Positions 10,780 through 24,200 of a stretch of 64,000 nt of DNA are shown here, one piece after another. Position 1 is the stretch's first letter. Each line of letters begins with the position of its first letter. The notes below the pieces were generated by a model that was not told the DNA's origin, searched no databases, and worked only from the letters and a program-made list of their open reading frames with translations. The stretch comes from Diphasiastrum complanatum (taxonomy: Eukaryota > Streptophyta > Lycopodiopsida > Lycopodiales > Lycopodiaceae): the NCBI GenBank assembly GCA_029204225.1, contig MU832236.1:1-64000 (forward strand). The letters are read 5' to 3'. Both the position numbers and the translations under genes were made by a program.

Positions 10780-12200
10780 TTGGGTGGCTCTCGAAGAGAG
10801 AAGGGCTGAAAGCTAGCAAGGCTTTGTAATCGGAAACACTTTGTTTCTTCAGCTCCCTCTCAAAGCATGGTAGCTTTATGATCCCGAGATTGCTCCTTTG
10901 CCTCTCAAAGAGCCCTTTGTCCAGAGCTTTAGTGAAGATGTCAACAACCATATCTTTTGTTCCTATGAAGGTGGTCTGCATCATCTTCCTTTCAATCAGA
11001 TCCCTGATCAAGTGATACTTGATCGCAATGTGCTTCGTTCTTGAGTGAAACACAGGATCTTTCGTTAGGTGTATCGCAAAGGTGTTGTCCATCTGCTAGA
11101 CCAATGGCTCGTTTCTTGTTTCACCCAATTCGTCCAGGAACTGCCTTAGCCAAATTATTTCGTTGGCCATCTTCGCTGCTGCTACGTACTCTGCTTCGCA
11201 GGACGACTGGGCTACAATGGTCTACTTCTTGCTGACCCAGAGAATTGCTATCCCTAATGCGATGGTGAATCCTCTTGAGATGCTTTTACAGTCATCCCTG
11301 AGAGATGCCCAGCTAGCATCGTTGTAGGAAAGTATCCTGAGGCCTGCACCACGACAATAACATAAGCCATAATCCCTCGTTAATTAAAGATATTTCAAAA
11401 TTTGTTTTGCAATCATCAAATGTGTTGAGCCTGGATTCGTGCAGAATTGGCTCATCCTGAATACTGCATAAGCAATATCAGGATGTGTGTTGTCTCCAAG
11501 GTACATCAGTGAACCTATCAACCTCATATAGGGTTTGAGCTACATCTGTTCTCTTTCTTCCTCAGTCTTTGGACAGTCGTCATTTGTTAGCATCGTCCCC
11601 ACGAGCATTGGAGTGTTTGCTCCTTTGCAGTTCAGCATCCAAAAGTCCTCTAGGATCTTCTGGGTGTATCTGGATTGGTGAAGATATAACTTGCCTCCCT
11701 CATAGTCTCTTTCGATTTGTAAGCCTAGGTAACATCTGGTTTCTCCTAGATCCACTATCTCGAAATGCTTCGAGATGTCTGTCTTTATTTCAGCAATTAG
11801 CTGCTCACTCCTGTAAAGTATCAGAGTGTCGTCCACATAAACAACCACTATGATGATCTTCCCATCTATAACTTTGACATACACGCTGGAGTAAACCAAC
11901 AGAGGCTTGAATCCCAATGATTGAAGGGCCTGATCCTTCTTCTTGTACCATTGTCGGGCTGATTGCTTCAGACCAATGCTTCTATGCATTCTGCATACAT
12001 AGTCAGGAAGTGAATTCGAGACAAATCATGGGGGTTGATCCATGTAGACCTCTTCGTCTAATTCGCCATGCAAGAAGGCTGTCTTCTCGTCCACAATGTG
12101 GATCCTGAGGTTCTAAGCTGCTGCATATGCAAACAACAGATGTAGGGATGAATGTTTGACGACAGGAGAGAAGATTTCAGAGTAGTCAATACCGTATCTT
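10780..12200 (-). pseudogene. Copia element C: reverse transcriptase C-half and RNase H
   Basis: Read downward from 12200 the frame gives YGIDYSEIFSPVVKH (reverse transcriptase), QSARQWYKKKDQALQSLGF, the YVDD box in VVVYVDDTLIL (about 11840) and LGLQIERDYEGGKLYLHQSR. RNase H motifs follow (LIGSLMYLGDNTHPDIAYA, SCEAEYVAAA, TKHIAIKYHLIRDLIERKMM, VVDIFTKALDKGL). Scattered stops interrupt the frame, for example near 12113, 11540 and 11220. The 5' part of pol, integrase and gag are lost at the junction with element B near 12200. Confidence 0.85.
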
Positions 12201-12205
12201 TGAGA

Positions 12206-13527
12206 CATACTCAACTAGTATGGCTTTACTCCAATTTTGAGATGCGATGATCTCACTAAAGCAATTTGATTTATCAAATGACATAAGAGAAGTAAGTATG
12301 AGATGTATACCACATGAGATATGCTCCTCTTTCCCTTGAAATGTGAGCCACATGGGCTCAACCATTTTTCTTGAGTTTCTTTTTGGAATCACAATTTGAG
12401 AAGGTCTCTCCTCCTCAATCCTTGGCACACTTGAACCTTGAGAAGGATTCTCCTCCTCAATCCTTGGCACATTTGAACCTTGAGATGACTCCTTAAGATC
12501 CTCTTCATGGTGCTCCTTTTTTATGGAAATCTGAGACCTCCATGTCTCATAATGATCAAAACAAGTATGACCATTCAATATGCACTTCCTATGATTATCA
12601 AGATTACTTATGCTAGAAATATAAGTCCAAAAATCACCACAACTTGGCATGATTTTTCCAATATTGAAATCAAAGGTATTTCCATCTCAATAAGGCTAAC
12701 TACTTGCTTATGGATATAAGTGTCCACTTTGGATGCTTCACTTATTCTCATAAGAAGTTTACAACTTGCCTTTAGGATTGAAAACTTACAATTTTCATCT
12801 GTATGAATGAACACGTCATTCATGATCTTATTGAAACCAAAAGATCCTATATTATGAAGATATTTCCATTTCCTTGACTTCATAACTAATGTAAGCTTAC
12901 AAGGAAAACATATTTTTCTATCTTTTAAGGCATCACACTCAACTAGTATTGCCTTAATCCACCTTTGAGATACAAAAATCTCTTCAAAGCAAAATGGTTC
13001 TTCATAAGTTGACAAGATAGCATAAATGAAACTATTTTCATTTTGTGATTGCTGTTTCTTATTCTTGATTGATTTCTCTTGGATCATAACAATAAGTTTG
13101 GACTTATCTAGAGTTCCAAGAAAAATACTTTCCAAGGACATAAAATAAATCCAAGTTACTTTCATGAAAGTGGCATCTACTTTTGCATCTTGAACCAAAC
13201 AATGCACTTCCAAATAAAAAATTTCAAAAGATTTGACTCTGTGTTGTGATGGACTCTTGAAGACAAATCTTGCAAGTCCTTGTGAGACTCCAAGCCTCAT
13301 TCACCTTTCCACAAAGGAAACACCTTTCCTTGGACTTGTCCTTCTTGTATTTGCATTTAAAACTTGAAGCTCCATCCTTCACCTCGGCCCCCTTGCTTTG
13401 GTTCTCCTTGGATGGATTGGTCTTCTTTTTGTAGCTTCTTGAGAAAATATATCCTCCCTTACCACAAAGGTTTCACTTAGGATCCTTCATTTCCTTCAGT
13501 AAGATGCCACCTATTGATGCCATGTGA
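12206..13527 (-). pseudogene. Element B zinc-knuckle and module-repeat protein (same family as element D), broken
   Basis: The start region ATGGCATCAATAGGTGGC (near 13522) matches the start of the element D protein. The first zinc knuckle is damaged: a stop replaces its first Cys. From 13300 a long frame reads LEVHCLVQDAKVDATFMKVT, FCFEEIFVSQRWIKAILVEC and CKLLMRISEASKVDTYIHKQ, then shifts frame near 12640 into a part with a duplicated VPRIEEE(N/R)PSQ segment. It ends at SWSKAILVEY-type sequence, where element C begins. Function is unknown. The product resembles a Gag zinc knuckle fused to diverged copia linker sequence. Confidence 0.6.
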
Positions 13528-15185
13528 ATAAAAAACTGTGATATGATTCTACAAATTTAATTTGTGACTTTCAAGAGACTAGATTTGAACATCTTCAATA
13601 ATCTAGAATGATCTACAAAATATCCAGCTCACAAACCTAAGAATCAATCTTCACACTAATGACTAGTCACTTGGAAACTTTGCTTTGATCACTAAGACAA
13701 AAGCACACAATATTTGAATCGAATCACAAAAGAAATCAGATCCAATCTCCTATTGGACTCATCAAATACCAATGACTCTTTCTTTTGAAAAAAAAATGGA
13801 TATGAAAAGATTTGACACCTAGATTTTCCTTTTCACTTGACTAGTTCTCTCAACACTTGAGACTTTTGAACAAAAGATGGATTTTGTTTCAAACACATGA
13901 AAATCAAACATAATCACTTCTTTTAGACTCACTCTTGACTCAAATAATCTCACTCTTGAGATTTAGAATGAATTTGATTTGATTTGAAAACAAACTATAC
14001 CATCAATTTTTCACAAAGCTTAAAAATTAGACAACTAGAGATTCACAAAGATCTCAACCATGCATGAATATTCAAATATGGACTCCTCCTCCTTCTAGAC
14101 ATCCAATGGGATCACAAATTGACCCTCACACTCTCATAAAGAAAGTTGAATAGAACTAATTTGAGTTTCATACATACTGTCAATTTTTGCTCAATAAATT
14201 GATTCAATCACCCCTATTGGATTCCACCAATTACTCTACCTCTTAAGACTTGGAATGAAATTCAAAATCAAAAGTTATGATTTTTCTCACTAAGATATTG
14301 TGCTTCAAAGAGCTAATGCCACTTAGAAAGATTTGATCACCTGGGAAGAGACAAACTCTCCACCAATAACAACACAAAATGAGCTTCTAGATCTTGCCTT
14401 CTACAAAGGAAGGAACTCTTAGAAAATTGGATCTCTCTCTACCTTAATGACTCTTTTCACACCTTAATGACTCTTTTCAAACCTTACAATCACTCAAAAA
14501 AATTGAGTAGGGTTGAGCTATGTGACTTGGATCCCAATCTCGTTTTTAGAACTCTCAATTGAAGCCAATCTATGTCAAATTCTACAAAAGATTTGCATAG
14601 ACTAGAAACTCTCAAAGGTTTCACTTGGAGGACAGATCCAAAGATGTTTTCTAGCAAATTGATGCTTATAAACTTGACCCTATCACTCTTGAACAAATCT
14701 AGAGTGATGGTACAATGGATTTCAACCTCTCACCTTGCATATCACTCCTTAATCTATGAGTTTTAGCAATTTCTCTCTTCAACCTCAACATACACTCAAA
14801 AAATCAGAGAAGATCAATTAATGCACCTAATTCAAGCTTCAATTTTAATTTTTTGGCTGATATAATCCAAGAACTAATCAAGGAATTAGATTCACTATAG
14901 AAAATGCTTGATTTTGCACCAAAAATCACTCAAATTGGGTATGTGAGTCAAATTCTACAAATTTTTGAAATTTCTCAGTCAAAACAGGATCTGTATGGAC
15001 TCACACGTGTGAAAAGAGTTTCTACAGCCCACAACAAGATCTAGACCAAATATTTTGAGAATAGCTATCAAATTCAACTCGCTACACAAAATTTGACTAG
15101 TTTCCAAAAAACTGCTAATTTTGGCCTTGATTTGGATTAACCCTATCAATTTCAACAAAACCTCTTGTACTTAGCTCTGATACCA
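13528..15185 (-). other. Leader and primer-binding site of element B
   Basis: A primer site (minus strand TGGTATCAGAGC, with one base change in the usual GCC) adjoins the LTR at 15185. The untranslated leader is the inverted counterpart of 7882-9540 in element A. I see no coding capacity in it. Confidence 0.65.
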
Positions 15186-16016
15186 TGTGGAAAAAGTACA
15201 ATTTGGACCAAGAGTGGATTCTAATCTGATCCTCAAGAGGGATTGGATGTTAGATTTACTTGATCTATCAATCTACATAAGATTAAGATCAATCTAGATC
15301 AATTCTAGACATAAAATCCTAACAAGAACAATCATTAATGAAGGTAAATGTACTTTCTGGTTTCACACGTGTGAAAACCTGTCAGAGTACGGACTCCAAC
15401 CTAAAAACAAAGTACACTATGATAGAAACTCAAAACATTCAAGAAAAATCAAGACAAATGGAGAGATTGACACAAAAAGTCTCCAAAACCAAGATTGGTG
15501 TTTCATAATGATTATGGCCAAATGTGGCTCTATATATACAATAAGTGGGAGCTTGTGGTACTGATCATCCCTCTGATCCCACATGTGTAAAGGTGCTTTG
15601 TCATATGATGATTCATCATACAAAACTGACACTTGGACAAACCCTTCTATTTTGAGCACTTTGGGCCAATTTCCTACTATATGGAGATCAACTTGGAAAT
15701 CTTCTAGAAGTCAAAATTTGCCTACTTCAGTTGTCCTCCACATGTGTGAGCTATCCTCTATACATGGTATATGACACCTAACCAAAGGATGTGGCTCATG
15801 CAATCAATAGATTGATGCCATGTTTCATATGTCTAGAAAACTAGTTTTTGGCCATTTTAGCCACTAGAACTTGAATTAAATCATATGTACAACATATATG
15901 ATTATGGTACATGACAATTACACTAGTTTCACACGTGGGAACAAGCTCCACACATGTGTGTTTATCTATATACAAGATTTTTGGCATCTACCAAGCTTAT
16001 TTTTGCATTTTTCACA
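15186..16016 (-). repeat. 5' LTR of copia element B
   Basis: This 831-bp LTR starts (minus strand) TGTGAAAAATGC and ends in CCACA next to the primer site. It is the inverted copy of element A's LTR and carries TTCACACGTGTGAA at 15362-15375. No 3' LTR of element B remains in the window. Confidence 0.85.
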
Positions 16017-16613
16017 TAAAGTACAAAATCAGGTGCTCAGACACATGTGAGGAACATCCAATTTCAGTTTAAAAGTTCTCTTTCATGTTTGATCGAAAAA
16101 TATTGCTAGATAGCTTGTTTGAAAGCTAGTTTTGTCTAGTTTATGTAGCAATTAGTTTTATTCAATTTGATTGAGCCAATAAAAAGTTATAAGCTTTTGA
16201 AGAGAGACAGGTAGGTCACCTAGGCCTATGTGGACAGATTTGGTTTGATCAAGAGATTGCTTGTTTAATCCTAAATCACAGTTGTATGCTTGTCAATTCT
16301 ATCTATTTGAGATCTAGGCATTGTTTTGAGATCTTAGCCATTTTGTTTCATACAATATCATTGTATTTGAGTCAAATTTTGTTTCTTAGTGTATTTCACA
16401 TGTGCTAAGTGTGTTTGATCCTAAATTTGCCCATACTCCAGTATTTGATGTGAAGTAGATCTAGTTTTAGAGAGATTGGTAGAGCTAGTGAGAATCATCT
16501 CACAATTTCTTGCAAGATCTTGCCTATGAGTTGGTAGCTCACCATTATTGGATCATATAGTGAGAGAGTAGCAACAGTTTTTGTTCATCACTTGAGTCTA
16601 TTTCCACTTTATA
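16017..16613 (+). other. Leader of copia element E; its 5' LTR is not visible
   Basis: This stretch lies upstream of the element E gag start and has no sustained frame. A primer site or LTR end cannot be identified, so the 5' end of element E was probably lost when element B's LTR came to abut it. Confidence 0.4.
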
Positions 16614-19600
16614 TGGCTTCAATGGGTTCATCCTTGTTGGAACAAAGTGAGATATTGACTACTTCCAATCATTCAATATTGGAGTTGAGAATGGAGTCCA
16701 CACTGATACTCCAAGATGTGATGGACATTGTTCTTGGCCTTGAAGAAGAGCCTCAAGTTCTCCAAGAGGTTAAAAAATACAAGAAGAGAGCTAGGATGGA
16801 TCTCCACTACATCAAGATGAATGTCTCTAATGAGATATTGAGGGAGATTGTTACTTGCACTACAGGCAAAGAAGCTTGGGATTGGTCTCAAGTCTATCTA
16901 TGAGGCTAAGAACACCTCTAGGCTCCTCACTCTTAGAAATCAAATCTTCCAAAGTAGTCAAAAGACTGATGAGAGTGCATCTCAGAATTATGTTTTGAGA
17001 GTCATTGATATTCATAGGGAGCTTGCATGCATTGTGACTCAACCAATCAAAGTGAGCTAGTCCAAGTCATTCTCAATGGCTTGAGAAGTGAATATGACAA
17101 CTTGTCCAATCCTATGCCATTAAGGACGAACTACCAAATTTGGAGGCCCTTCAAAATGTGGTTATTTATGAAGAATCAAGACAAGAGTACAAACTCTTGA
17201 GGATGGACAAGCTATCACTCAATCATAATGATGGCAAGGCTTTATTTGTCAAGGACAAGCACAAAGGGAGGAGCAAGAACCAATATCAACAATCCTCAAG
17301 CAAGGACAAAGCCAAAGCCAAAGACAAAGAGGAGGAGGAAGATAATTCCTCTAGTGCTTCTATATCTAAGGTCAAGAAGAAGAAGATCAAGTGCTTTTAT
17401 TGTGGCAAGAAAGGCCATTATGACACCAATTGCTTCAAGAAGAAGAATCAATTCAATCAAGCCAACATCGCCAATGAGAAAGAAGACACTATTGCAAGTG
17501 ATGGAGAGGGATCTCTTATGATCTCTAGCTTCTCATCCTCTCCTTTCAAGAAGGATGGATTATGGTATATTGATAGTGGAGCTTCTTCACATATGTGTAG
17601 CTCCAAGGACTCTTTCTCATCTATTGCACCTTATGATGGAGCCAAGAAATCAATATACACTACATGTCCAATTGAAGGAATAGGGAATATTCTCTTAAAT
17701 CTTGCATCTTCTAAATTTTTTTCTCCTACTAAAGTTCTTTTTGTACCTAAGATTACAAAGAATCTTATTAGTATTGGACAATTTCTTGATAATGGCCTTG
17801 ATGTGAAATTCAATGTTGATACTTGTACTATCAAAAAGAATGATGAGATATTTGACCTAGGATCTAGATTTGGAGGCATCTATAAACTAGATCCAAGAGA
17901 AAGTGTAAATTCTTGTAATGTTGCTTTTGTGACCAAGCTATCTATGGAGGATTTATGGCATAGGAGGTTGGGACATCCCAACTACAAATCCATGCTCTCT
18001 ATGATCAAAGAAGCGAAAGTTATTGGCTTGCCAAAGTCATTTTACAAGGAGATCAAGCCATGTGAGACTTGTGCTATTGCTAAATCTCACAAGAAGCCAT
18101 TTACAAGATCTTCTATCAAGAGTAAGCATCCTTTGGATTTGATCCACTCAGATGTTCATTTCTCATCATCTATGAGCAAGGGAGGAGCCACTTGGATATA
18201 TCTTCTTTCTTCTAAATCTATGGTGTTTGATCATTTCCTTATTTTCAAATCTTATGTTGAGAAGCAATTCTCATTAAAGATTATAATATTTTAGATGTGA
18301 TGGAGGTGGAGAGTATATCTCCAATAAATTCCATGACTATTGTGAGCATGAAGGCATTAAAAGTGAGTCCTCTGTTGCCTACTCTCCATCTCAAAATGGA
18401 GTGGCCGAGAGAAAGAATAGATCCTTATGTGAATGTGCCAAAGCCATAAGGATTGAGGCATCTTTTCCAAAATACTTTTGGGGAGAAGCCATAAGTTGTG
18501 CAAATTATCTTTGCAATAGACTCCCACATATTGCTCTTGGAGGAAAGTCACCATATGAGATCTTATCTATAAAGAGCCCTAAGGTTGATCACCTTAGAGT
18601 TTTTGGATGCATATGTTTTGCCCATATTCCCTTGGAAACAAGGAAGAAAGATGTTTCTACTTCATGCAAAGGGATCATGGTTGTATATTCATCCACTAAG
18701 AAGGCCTATAGAGTCTTTATACTCTCTACCTCGATTGTGATTGAGAGTAGAGATGTTATTCTTCATGAAGAGCAAAAATCCAATTTGGAAAGGGCCGAGA
18801 TCAAAGCATCTCTAGATGCATCAATTGCTATCGAGGACAATTATGAAGTGATGGGGTTGAGAATTGAAGAGGAGTCTCCATGGATTTTTCACCAAGAAGG
18901 TCCATGAGAGAGAGATCCGAGCCCAAGAGGCTCTCATATGTCGATAAAGGCAAGCAAGTGGATCTGGATTCCACTAATTATGCCTTCTTTGTTTCTCATG
19001 AAGAGCCAAAGAATATTCAAGAGGCACTCAATACCCAGGAGTGGTATGATGCCATGAAGCAAGAGTATGATGATGCATTGATCACCAACAACACTTGGGA
19101 GCTTGTGGATCCACCATCCAACAAGCATGTGATTGGATGCAAGTGGGTATTTCGAATCAAATACAATCATGATGGCACCATCAAAATGTACAAGGCAAGA
19201 TTATGTGCTAAAGGATTTTCTCAAATCCATGGCCTTGACTATGAAGAGACCTTTGCACCTATTGCAAAGATGGTGACAATAAGAATTCTTATCTCTCTTG
19301 CTTGTTTTTTCAAATGGAAGGTGTTCCAATTGGAGGTATCCAATGCCTTTTGAATGGTTATCTTGAGGAGGAGATACATATGGAACAACCTCAAGGGTTC
19401 ATCAAGGATGAGTCCAAAGTGTGTTTGCTCTTCAAAAGTCTTTATGGACTAAAGCAAGCACCAAGATCATGGTATTCAAGACTCAACTCTTTTCTTATCT
19501 CACTAGGATTTGTCCTTAGTGACTATGATCCTTCCATGTATCTAAAGTTTGTTGATAGTAATATTGTTATTCTTCTAATCTATGTTGATGACATTATTCT

Positions 19601-20540
19601 TTGTGAAAGTTGCATCAAGCTAGTTGAAGACACTAAGCTAGCTAGAAGTGAGTATAGAATGCAAGATCTAGGAGAGATCCACTACATACTAGGCCTAGAG
19701 ATTGACTTTCATGAAGATTATGTTTTTATATGTCAATCTAGATATGCTCTTTCTATGTTGAAAAAATTTCATATGGAAAATTCTAAGAGCATAGATACTC
19801 CAATGGAGCAAGTTGTGAAAGATCCTAATAAAGGTGATGAAAGATCCTTCGAGGACATCACACTTTTTAAGAGTCTTATAGGCTCCTTAATTTGGCTTAC
19901 CATCACTAGGCCCGACTTGAGCTTTTGTGTGCACAAGTTGAGCCAATTTATAGAAGATCCAAAGATCCATCATTGGAAGATGGCCAAGAGGATTCTAAGA
20001 TATATATCTTCATCTTTTGACTATGGTCTATTCTACAAAAGTCAAGATCTATCCATTATTGGCTACTCGGATTCGAACTTTGCAAGTAATAAGATGGATC
20101 GAAAGTCCATAAGTGCATACACCATATTCCTTGGAGGCAATCTAATATCTTGGCTTTCCAAAAAGAAATTTACTATATCTTTTTCGTCATGTGAAGTTGA
20201 GTACAAAGCACTCACCACAACTACCAAAGATGTGCTTTGGATCAAGAGATTGTTATTGGAGCTAAAGTGCATCAAGGAGGATGATCTACCAATGATCAAA
20301 TGTAACAACATCTCGGCCCAAGACCTTGACAATAATCCCATACTTCATGCAAGGAGCAACCTCATAGAAGTGGCACACCACTTTGTGAGGGAAAAGCTTA
20401 TTGGAAGAGAAATCTATTTGGAGCATGTCAACACATCCTCGTGTATTGTCAATTCACCAAGCCCTTGAGCAAAAGTGCCTTCACCAAGCATAGATCTAAT
20501 CTTGGAGTAATATCAAGATCAATGCTTAATCTTCAATTGA
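16614..20540 (+). pseudogene. Copia element E: nearly complete gag-pol with several lesions
   Basis: The start MASMGSSLLEQSEI at 16614 leads a UBN2-type gag. It continues to zinc knuckle CFYCGKKGHYDTNC (about 17394), protease WYIDSGASSHM (17562) and pre-integrase LWHRRLGHPNYKSM (17955). Integrase has RCDGGGEY (18293) and GVAERKNR (18402). Reverse transcriptase has YVDD (19586), and RNase H has GYSDSNFAS and SSCEVEYKAL. Frame breaks lie near 16880, 17060, 18290, 18880 and 19345. The segment holding the first integrase Asp (FIDDFSR) is deleted between GGAT and WIYLL near 18195. The RT QLDV motif reads QLEV, and the RNase H CDN motif reads CNN. It is clearly inactive. Confidence 0.9.
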
Positions 20541-20549
20541 TAAATTTTT

Positions 20550-21264
20550 AAGAGGAGTGTGAAAAATTCAAAAAGGTTATCTATGTTAGTTGTAGGGGTC
20601 TTACACTTTTCTATGTCAAGTATCTTGGTGTAGAACACTGATAGTAGGGTCAAAATTGGCATAGAAGGAAAATTGGTCAAATCCACATGTAAGCCTCTAT
20701 TGAGCCAAAGTAGTGTAAGTGGTAGAACTCGAGCTAGATTTGTAAAGTTGTTATTGGATGTGTGACAAATCAAAGTTCAAGAGGTCCAATAGAATTAAGA
20801 GGTGGAAGTGTCAATGATCCAGTAGGATTTGAGTTATGTTTGAGAATGATCCAATAGAATCAAGAGGTAGATGCATCATTGGTCCAATAGAATCAAGAGG
20901 TGATAGAAATGAGGTCCAATAGTTTTTGAGGGTGAACTACCTCATGGATCTACTAGTCTCATTGTACTTCTCATTTTGTTCTAAATAATTTGGAGATCAA
21001 TCAAGTTTTTGAGTCTAAGTGTTTACTTGATTTCTATCTCTACTCGAGAGCTATTGATTGCATTCTCTCTCTACTCGAGGGTTGGCCTTTTCCTTAGTTT
21101 TTTTGAGAAATCACTTTCCACACTTGTGTATGTACTTTGGTTTTGAGTTAATGCATGTGGTAGTGTGTTTTTGCCTTTGCGAGTGAGATAGATCTTGAAT
21201 CTCAATCTAATCTTGATCATTGTGCATTCACACACCTTAGGAGATCTAAATCACACTTTGCGGA
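20550..21264 (+). repeat. Polypurine tract and 3' LTR region of element E
   Basis: AAGAGGAG (20550-20557) is a copia polypurine tract, followed by an LTR start TGTGAAAAATTC at 20558. Repeated short segments such as TCCAATAGAATCAAGAGGT lie at 20780-20930. The LTR's 3' end cannot be fixed, because no second copy exists and element F is inserted at 21270. Confidence 0.6.
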
Positions 21265-24200
21265 CACTCTGTGAAAGTTTTCAGATCCTTACGATCCAAT
21301 CAACTTGAAAGTTCTTTGGTTAGAAAGAGATATACACTACCAATCTCACCAATGTAGAAAAATCAGCATCTACACACAAAATGAGATGCAAACACTAATA
21401 GGACTTGATCAAACTTGAATGAAATGATAAAAACTGTTGCTGTCCACACAAAACCAGCAAGCTACTATATTTCACACGTCTGGATCTGAAAATAGCAATT
21501 ATAGATCATTCTACACATAAAATTGCATGCAATCACAAGTATAGTGTACCAATGGATAGTGGATCCCAAGAGAACCATGTATAAGCATGAAATGAGATAG
21601 AGAAGAGAGAAGATCACTCTCTCCATGAGTTACATCCTTTCATAGCATGTCCAAACCCTATTTGGGCACTTGGCTTTTCCTCCAAAATGCTAACCCTACT
21701 ATTTTTGGGTCTAGATTTAAAGTACCCAACATTCAAATTTGAATCTACTCAAACTCACCTTCTAACTTTCCCACACTTTCAAAAAGTGTTTATTCAAATG
21801 ACATTTAGACTAATGAGCTTTAAAAAAGTCAATCTTTAAGTCTAAAAACAAAGTTGGCCTCAATATGCCAAATATGGAAATATAACAAATATGATCAAAC
21901 TAGTTGAATCTTTCACACTCCCTCTTCAACTAGTTTTAGCATAGACTTTGATAACACTCCAAGTGATGTCCCATGCTTCATGAACAAGTCTTTTCCCAAT
22001 GCTTTGGTGAAGATATCAGCTACACATTCCCTTGAATACACATGTTGAAGCTCCACCTCCTTTGCAATGACTTGCTCCCTCACAAAATGACATTGCACCT
22101 CAATATGCTTGCTCCTAGCATGAAAGATAGGATTGGTTGCCAACCTTTGGGCTGATTGATTGTCACAAAAGATGATTGGGCTCTCTAAGAAATCCAGCAA
22201 GTGAAGATCCTTAATCATCCTCTTGATCCATATCATCTCCTTTGTGCAATGTGTAAGAGCTTTGTACTCGGCCTCACTAGATGACAATGAGATAGTGGCT
22301 TGTTTTTTCGACATCCATGATATAGCTCCATCACCTATGAAAATACAATGAAATCTAATAGATTTCCTATCCATTACATCTCCAACATAGTTCAAATCTG
22401 AAAATCCAAAAAGATTAGGTGATGATCCCTCATACAATATGCCAAAATCTCGAGTTCCAATGATGTACCTCAAAACTTGCTTTCCTTGCTTCCAATGCTC
22501 CTCACTAGGATCTTGCATGAATTGACTCAATCTTCCAACACAATAGCTTAGATTTGGTCTAGTAATGGCTAGATAGATGAGTGAACCAACTATCTTCCTA
22601 TAGAGAGTAATGTCCTTGAAAGATCATTACCTCTTATAGTTAGCTTGACTCCATAGGTGTATCACTAGCTTTTGCATCTACCATATGAAATATTTCTAGA
22701 AAAGAATTAGCATACTTCTCTTGACAAATGAAGTAGATTGATAAGATCTAATGACTTCTTTTCCCAAAATGTAATGCAAATTACCAAGATCATGCACCTC
22801 AGACTCCATCTTAAGAGCATTCTTGATATCCTCCACATCTTGATTGTCTCCACCACTCAAGATGATATCATCTACATAGATTAGCAAGATGGTAACATCA
22901 TTTCCAGCAAACCTATAATAAAGTGAATGATTATACTCAGTCATAACAAAGCCTTGAGAGAGTAAGAAAGTGTTAAGCTTAGCATACCAACTCCTTGGTG
23001 TCTGATTTAATACTTTCATCCTCAAAACAAAAGTAGTTAGACTTTTTTCATTCTTTTGCAAACAAGAAAATATTTGCCTTCTTAGAGTCAACACTCTAGA
23101 AGTAGACTTGGATTCATGAAGCTTCTTCAATGAATCTCAAGCTTCCAAAGATGATGTGCCCTTACCAACTTCTTTGAGAAGCTCATTGGTAACATCCATC
23201 TTTATCATGTGTAGACCCTTCTTGGCCCTCTGTCATACCTCACTTGATCTTGTTGTATTACTGGTATCTCCTCCAAACCTACAACAATATTCAAAACAAC
23301 ATTCATCTCAAAAAGTGACTCCATCCTCACTTTTCACAATGAATAGATACTTGAATTAAGCCTATCATTGACTTCCAACATGACTCCAATTGAGGTTGCC
23401 ATGTAACAATGACCTAATTTTCTTTTTCAACTCGTTTCAATGCACAAAGCACTCCTTTGAACAACAACAAATTCTTTCCAAAGAGATCACAAAGATTTGA
23501 AACTATCTCAAAAATTCTCTTTTAGCACTTATACCAAGCAAATCAACACATAAAATCATGGAATCTTGATCAACCTATGATCTATCCTCAATCTAATGAC
23601 TTTTGCCACTTCCTAATATTGAAACACACTCAAATGAAGTCCATCAACCTCACTATCTAGGGATCTAATCAAAATTAGGGTTTTGACAACATTACAAAAA
23701 ATTGACTATTCCAAATCTACATGCAAATGCTGAAATTTTGATTATGCAATCTAATAGCCACCACTAAGGCTGATCCAATAATCCAAAAATTGGTCAAATC
23801 TAGTATGTGAAATCAAAAATCGGAATTGATCAAGTTTATAGACCTATATAGGGTTTTGATCTACAAAAGATCCAATCTACAAAAGCAAAAAACTCGATTT
23901 TGGTGTAGAATCCCCTCTAGCATGCTCTAGCTTGATATCTTTACCAAATCATTGATAGATCTGATTTCCTCCATAACCTGAAACACAAGCTCTGATACCA
24001 TGTGAAAGTTTTCAGATCCTTAAGATCCAATCAACTTGAAAGATCTTTGGTAAAAAGATAAATACACTACTAATCTCACCAATGTAGAACTTGATCAAAC
24101 ACTAATAGAGATGCAAACACTAATAGAACTTGATCAAACTTGAATAAAAGGATAATAGAGAACCATGTATAAGCATGAAATGAGATAGAGAAGAGAGAAT

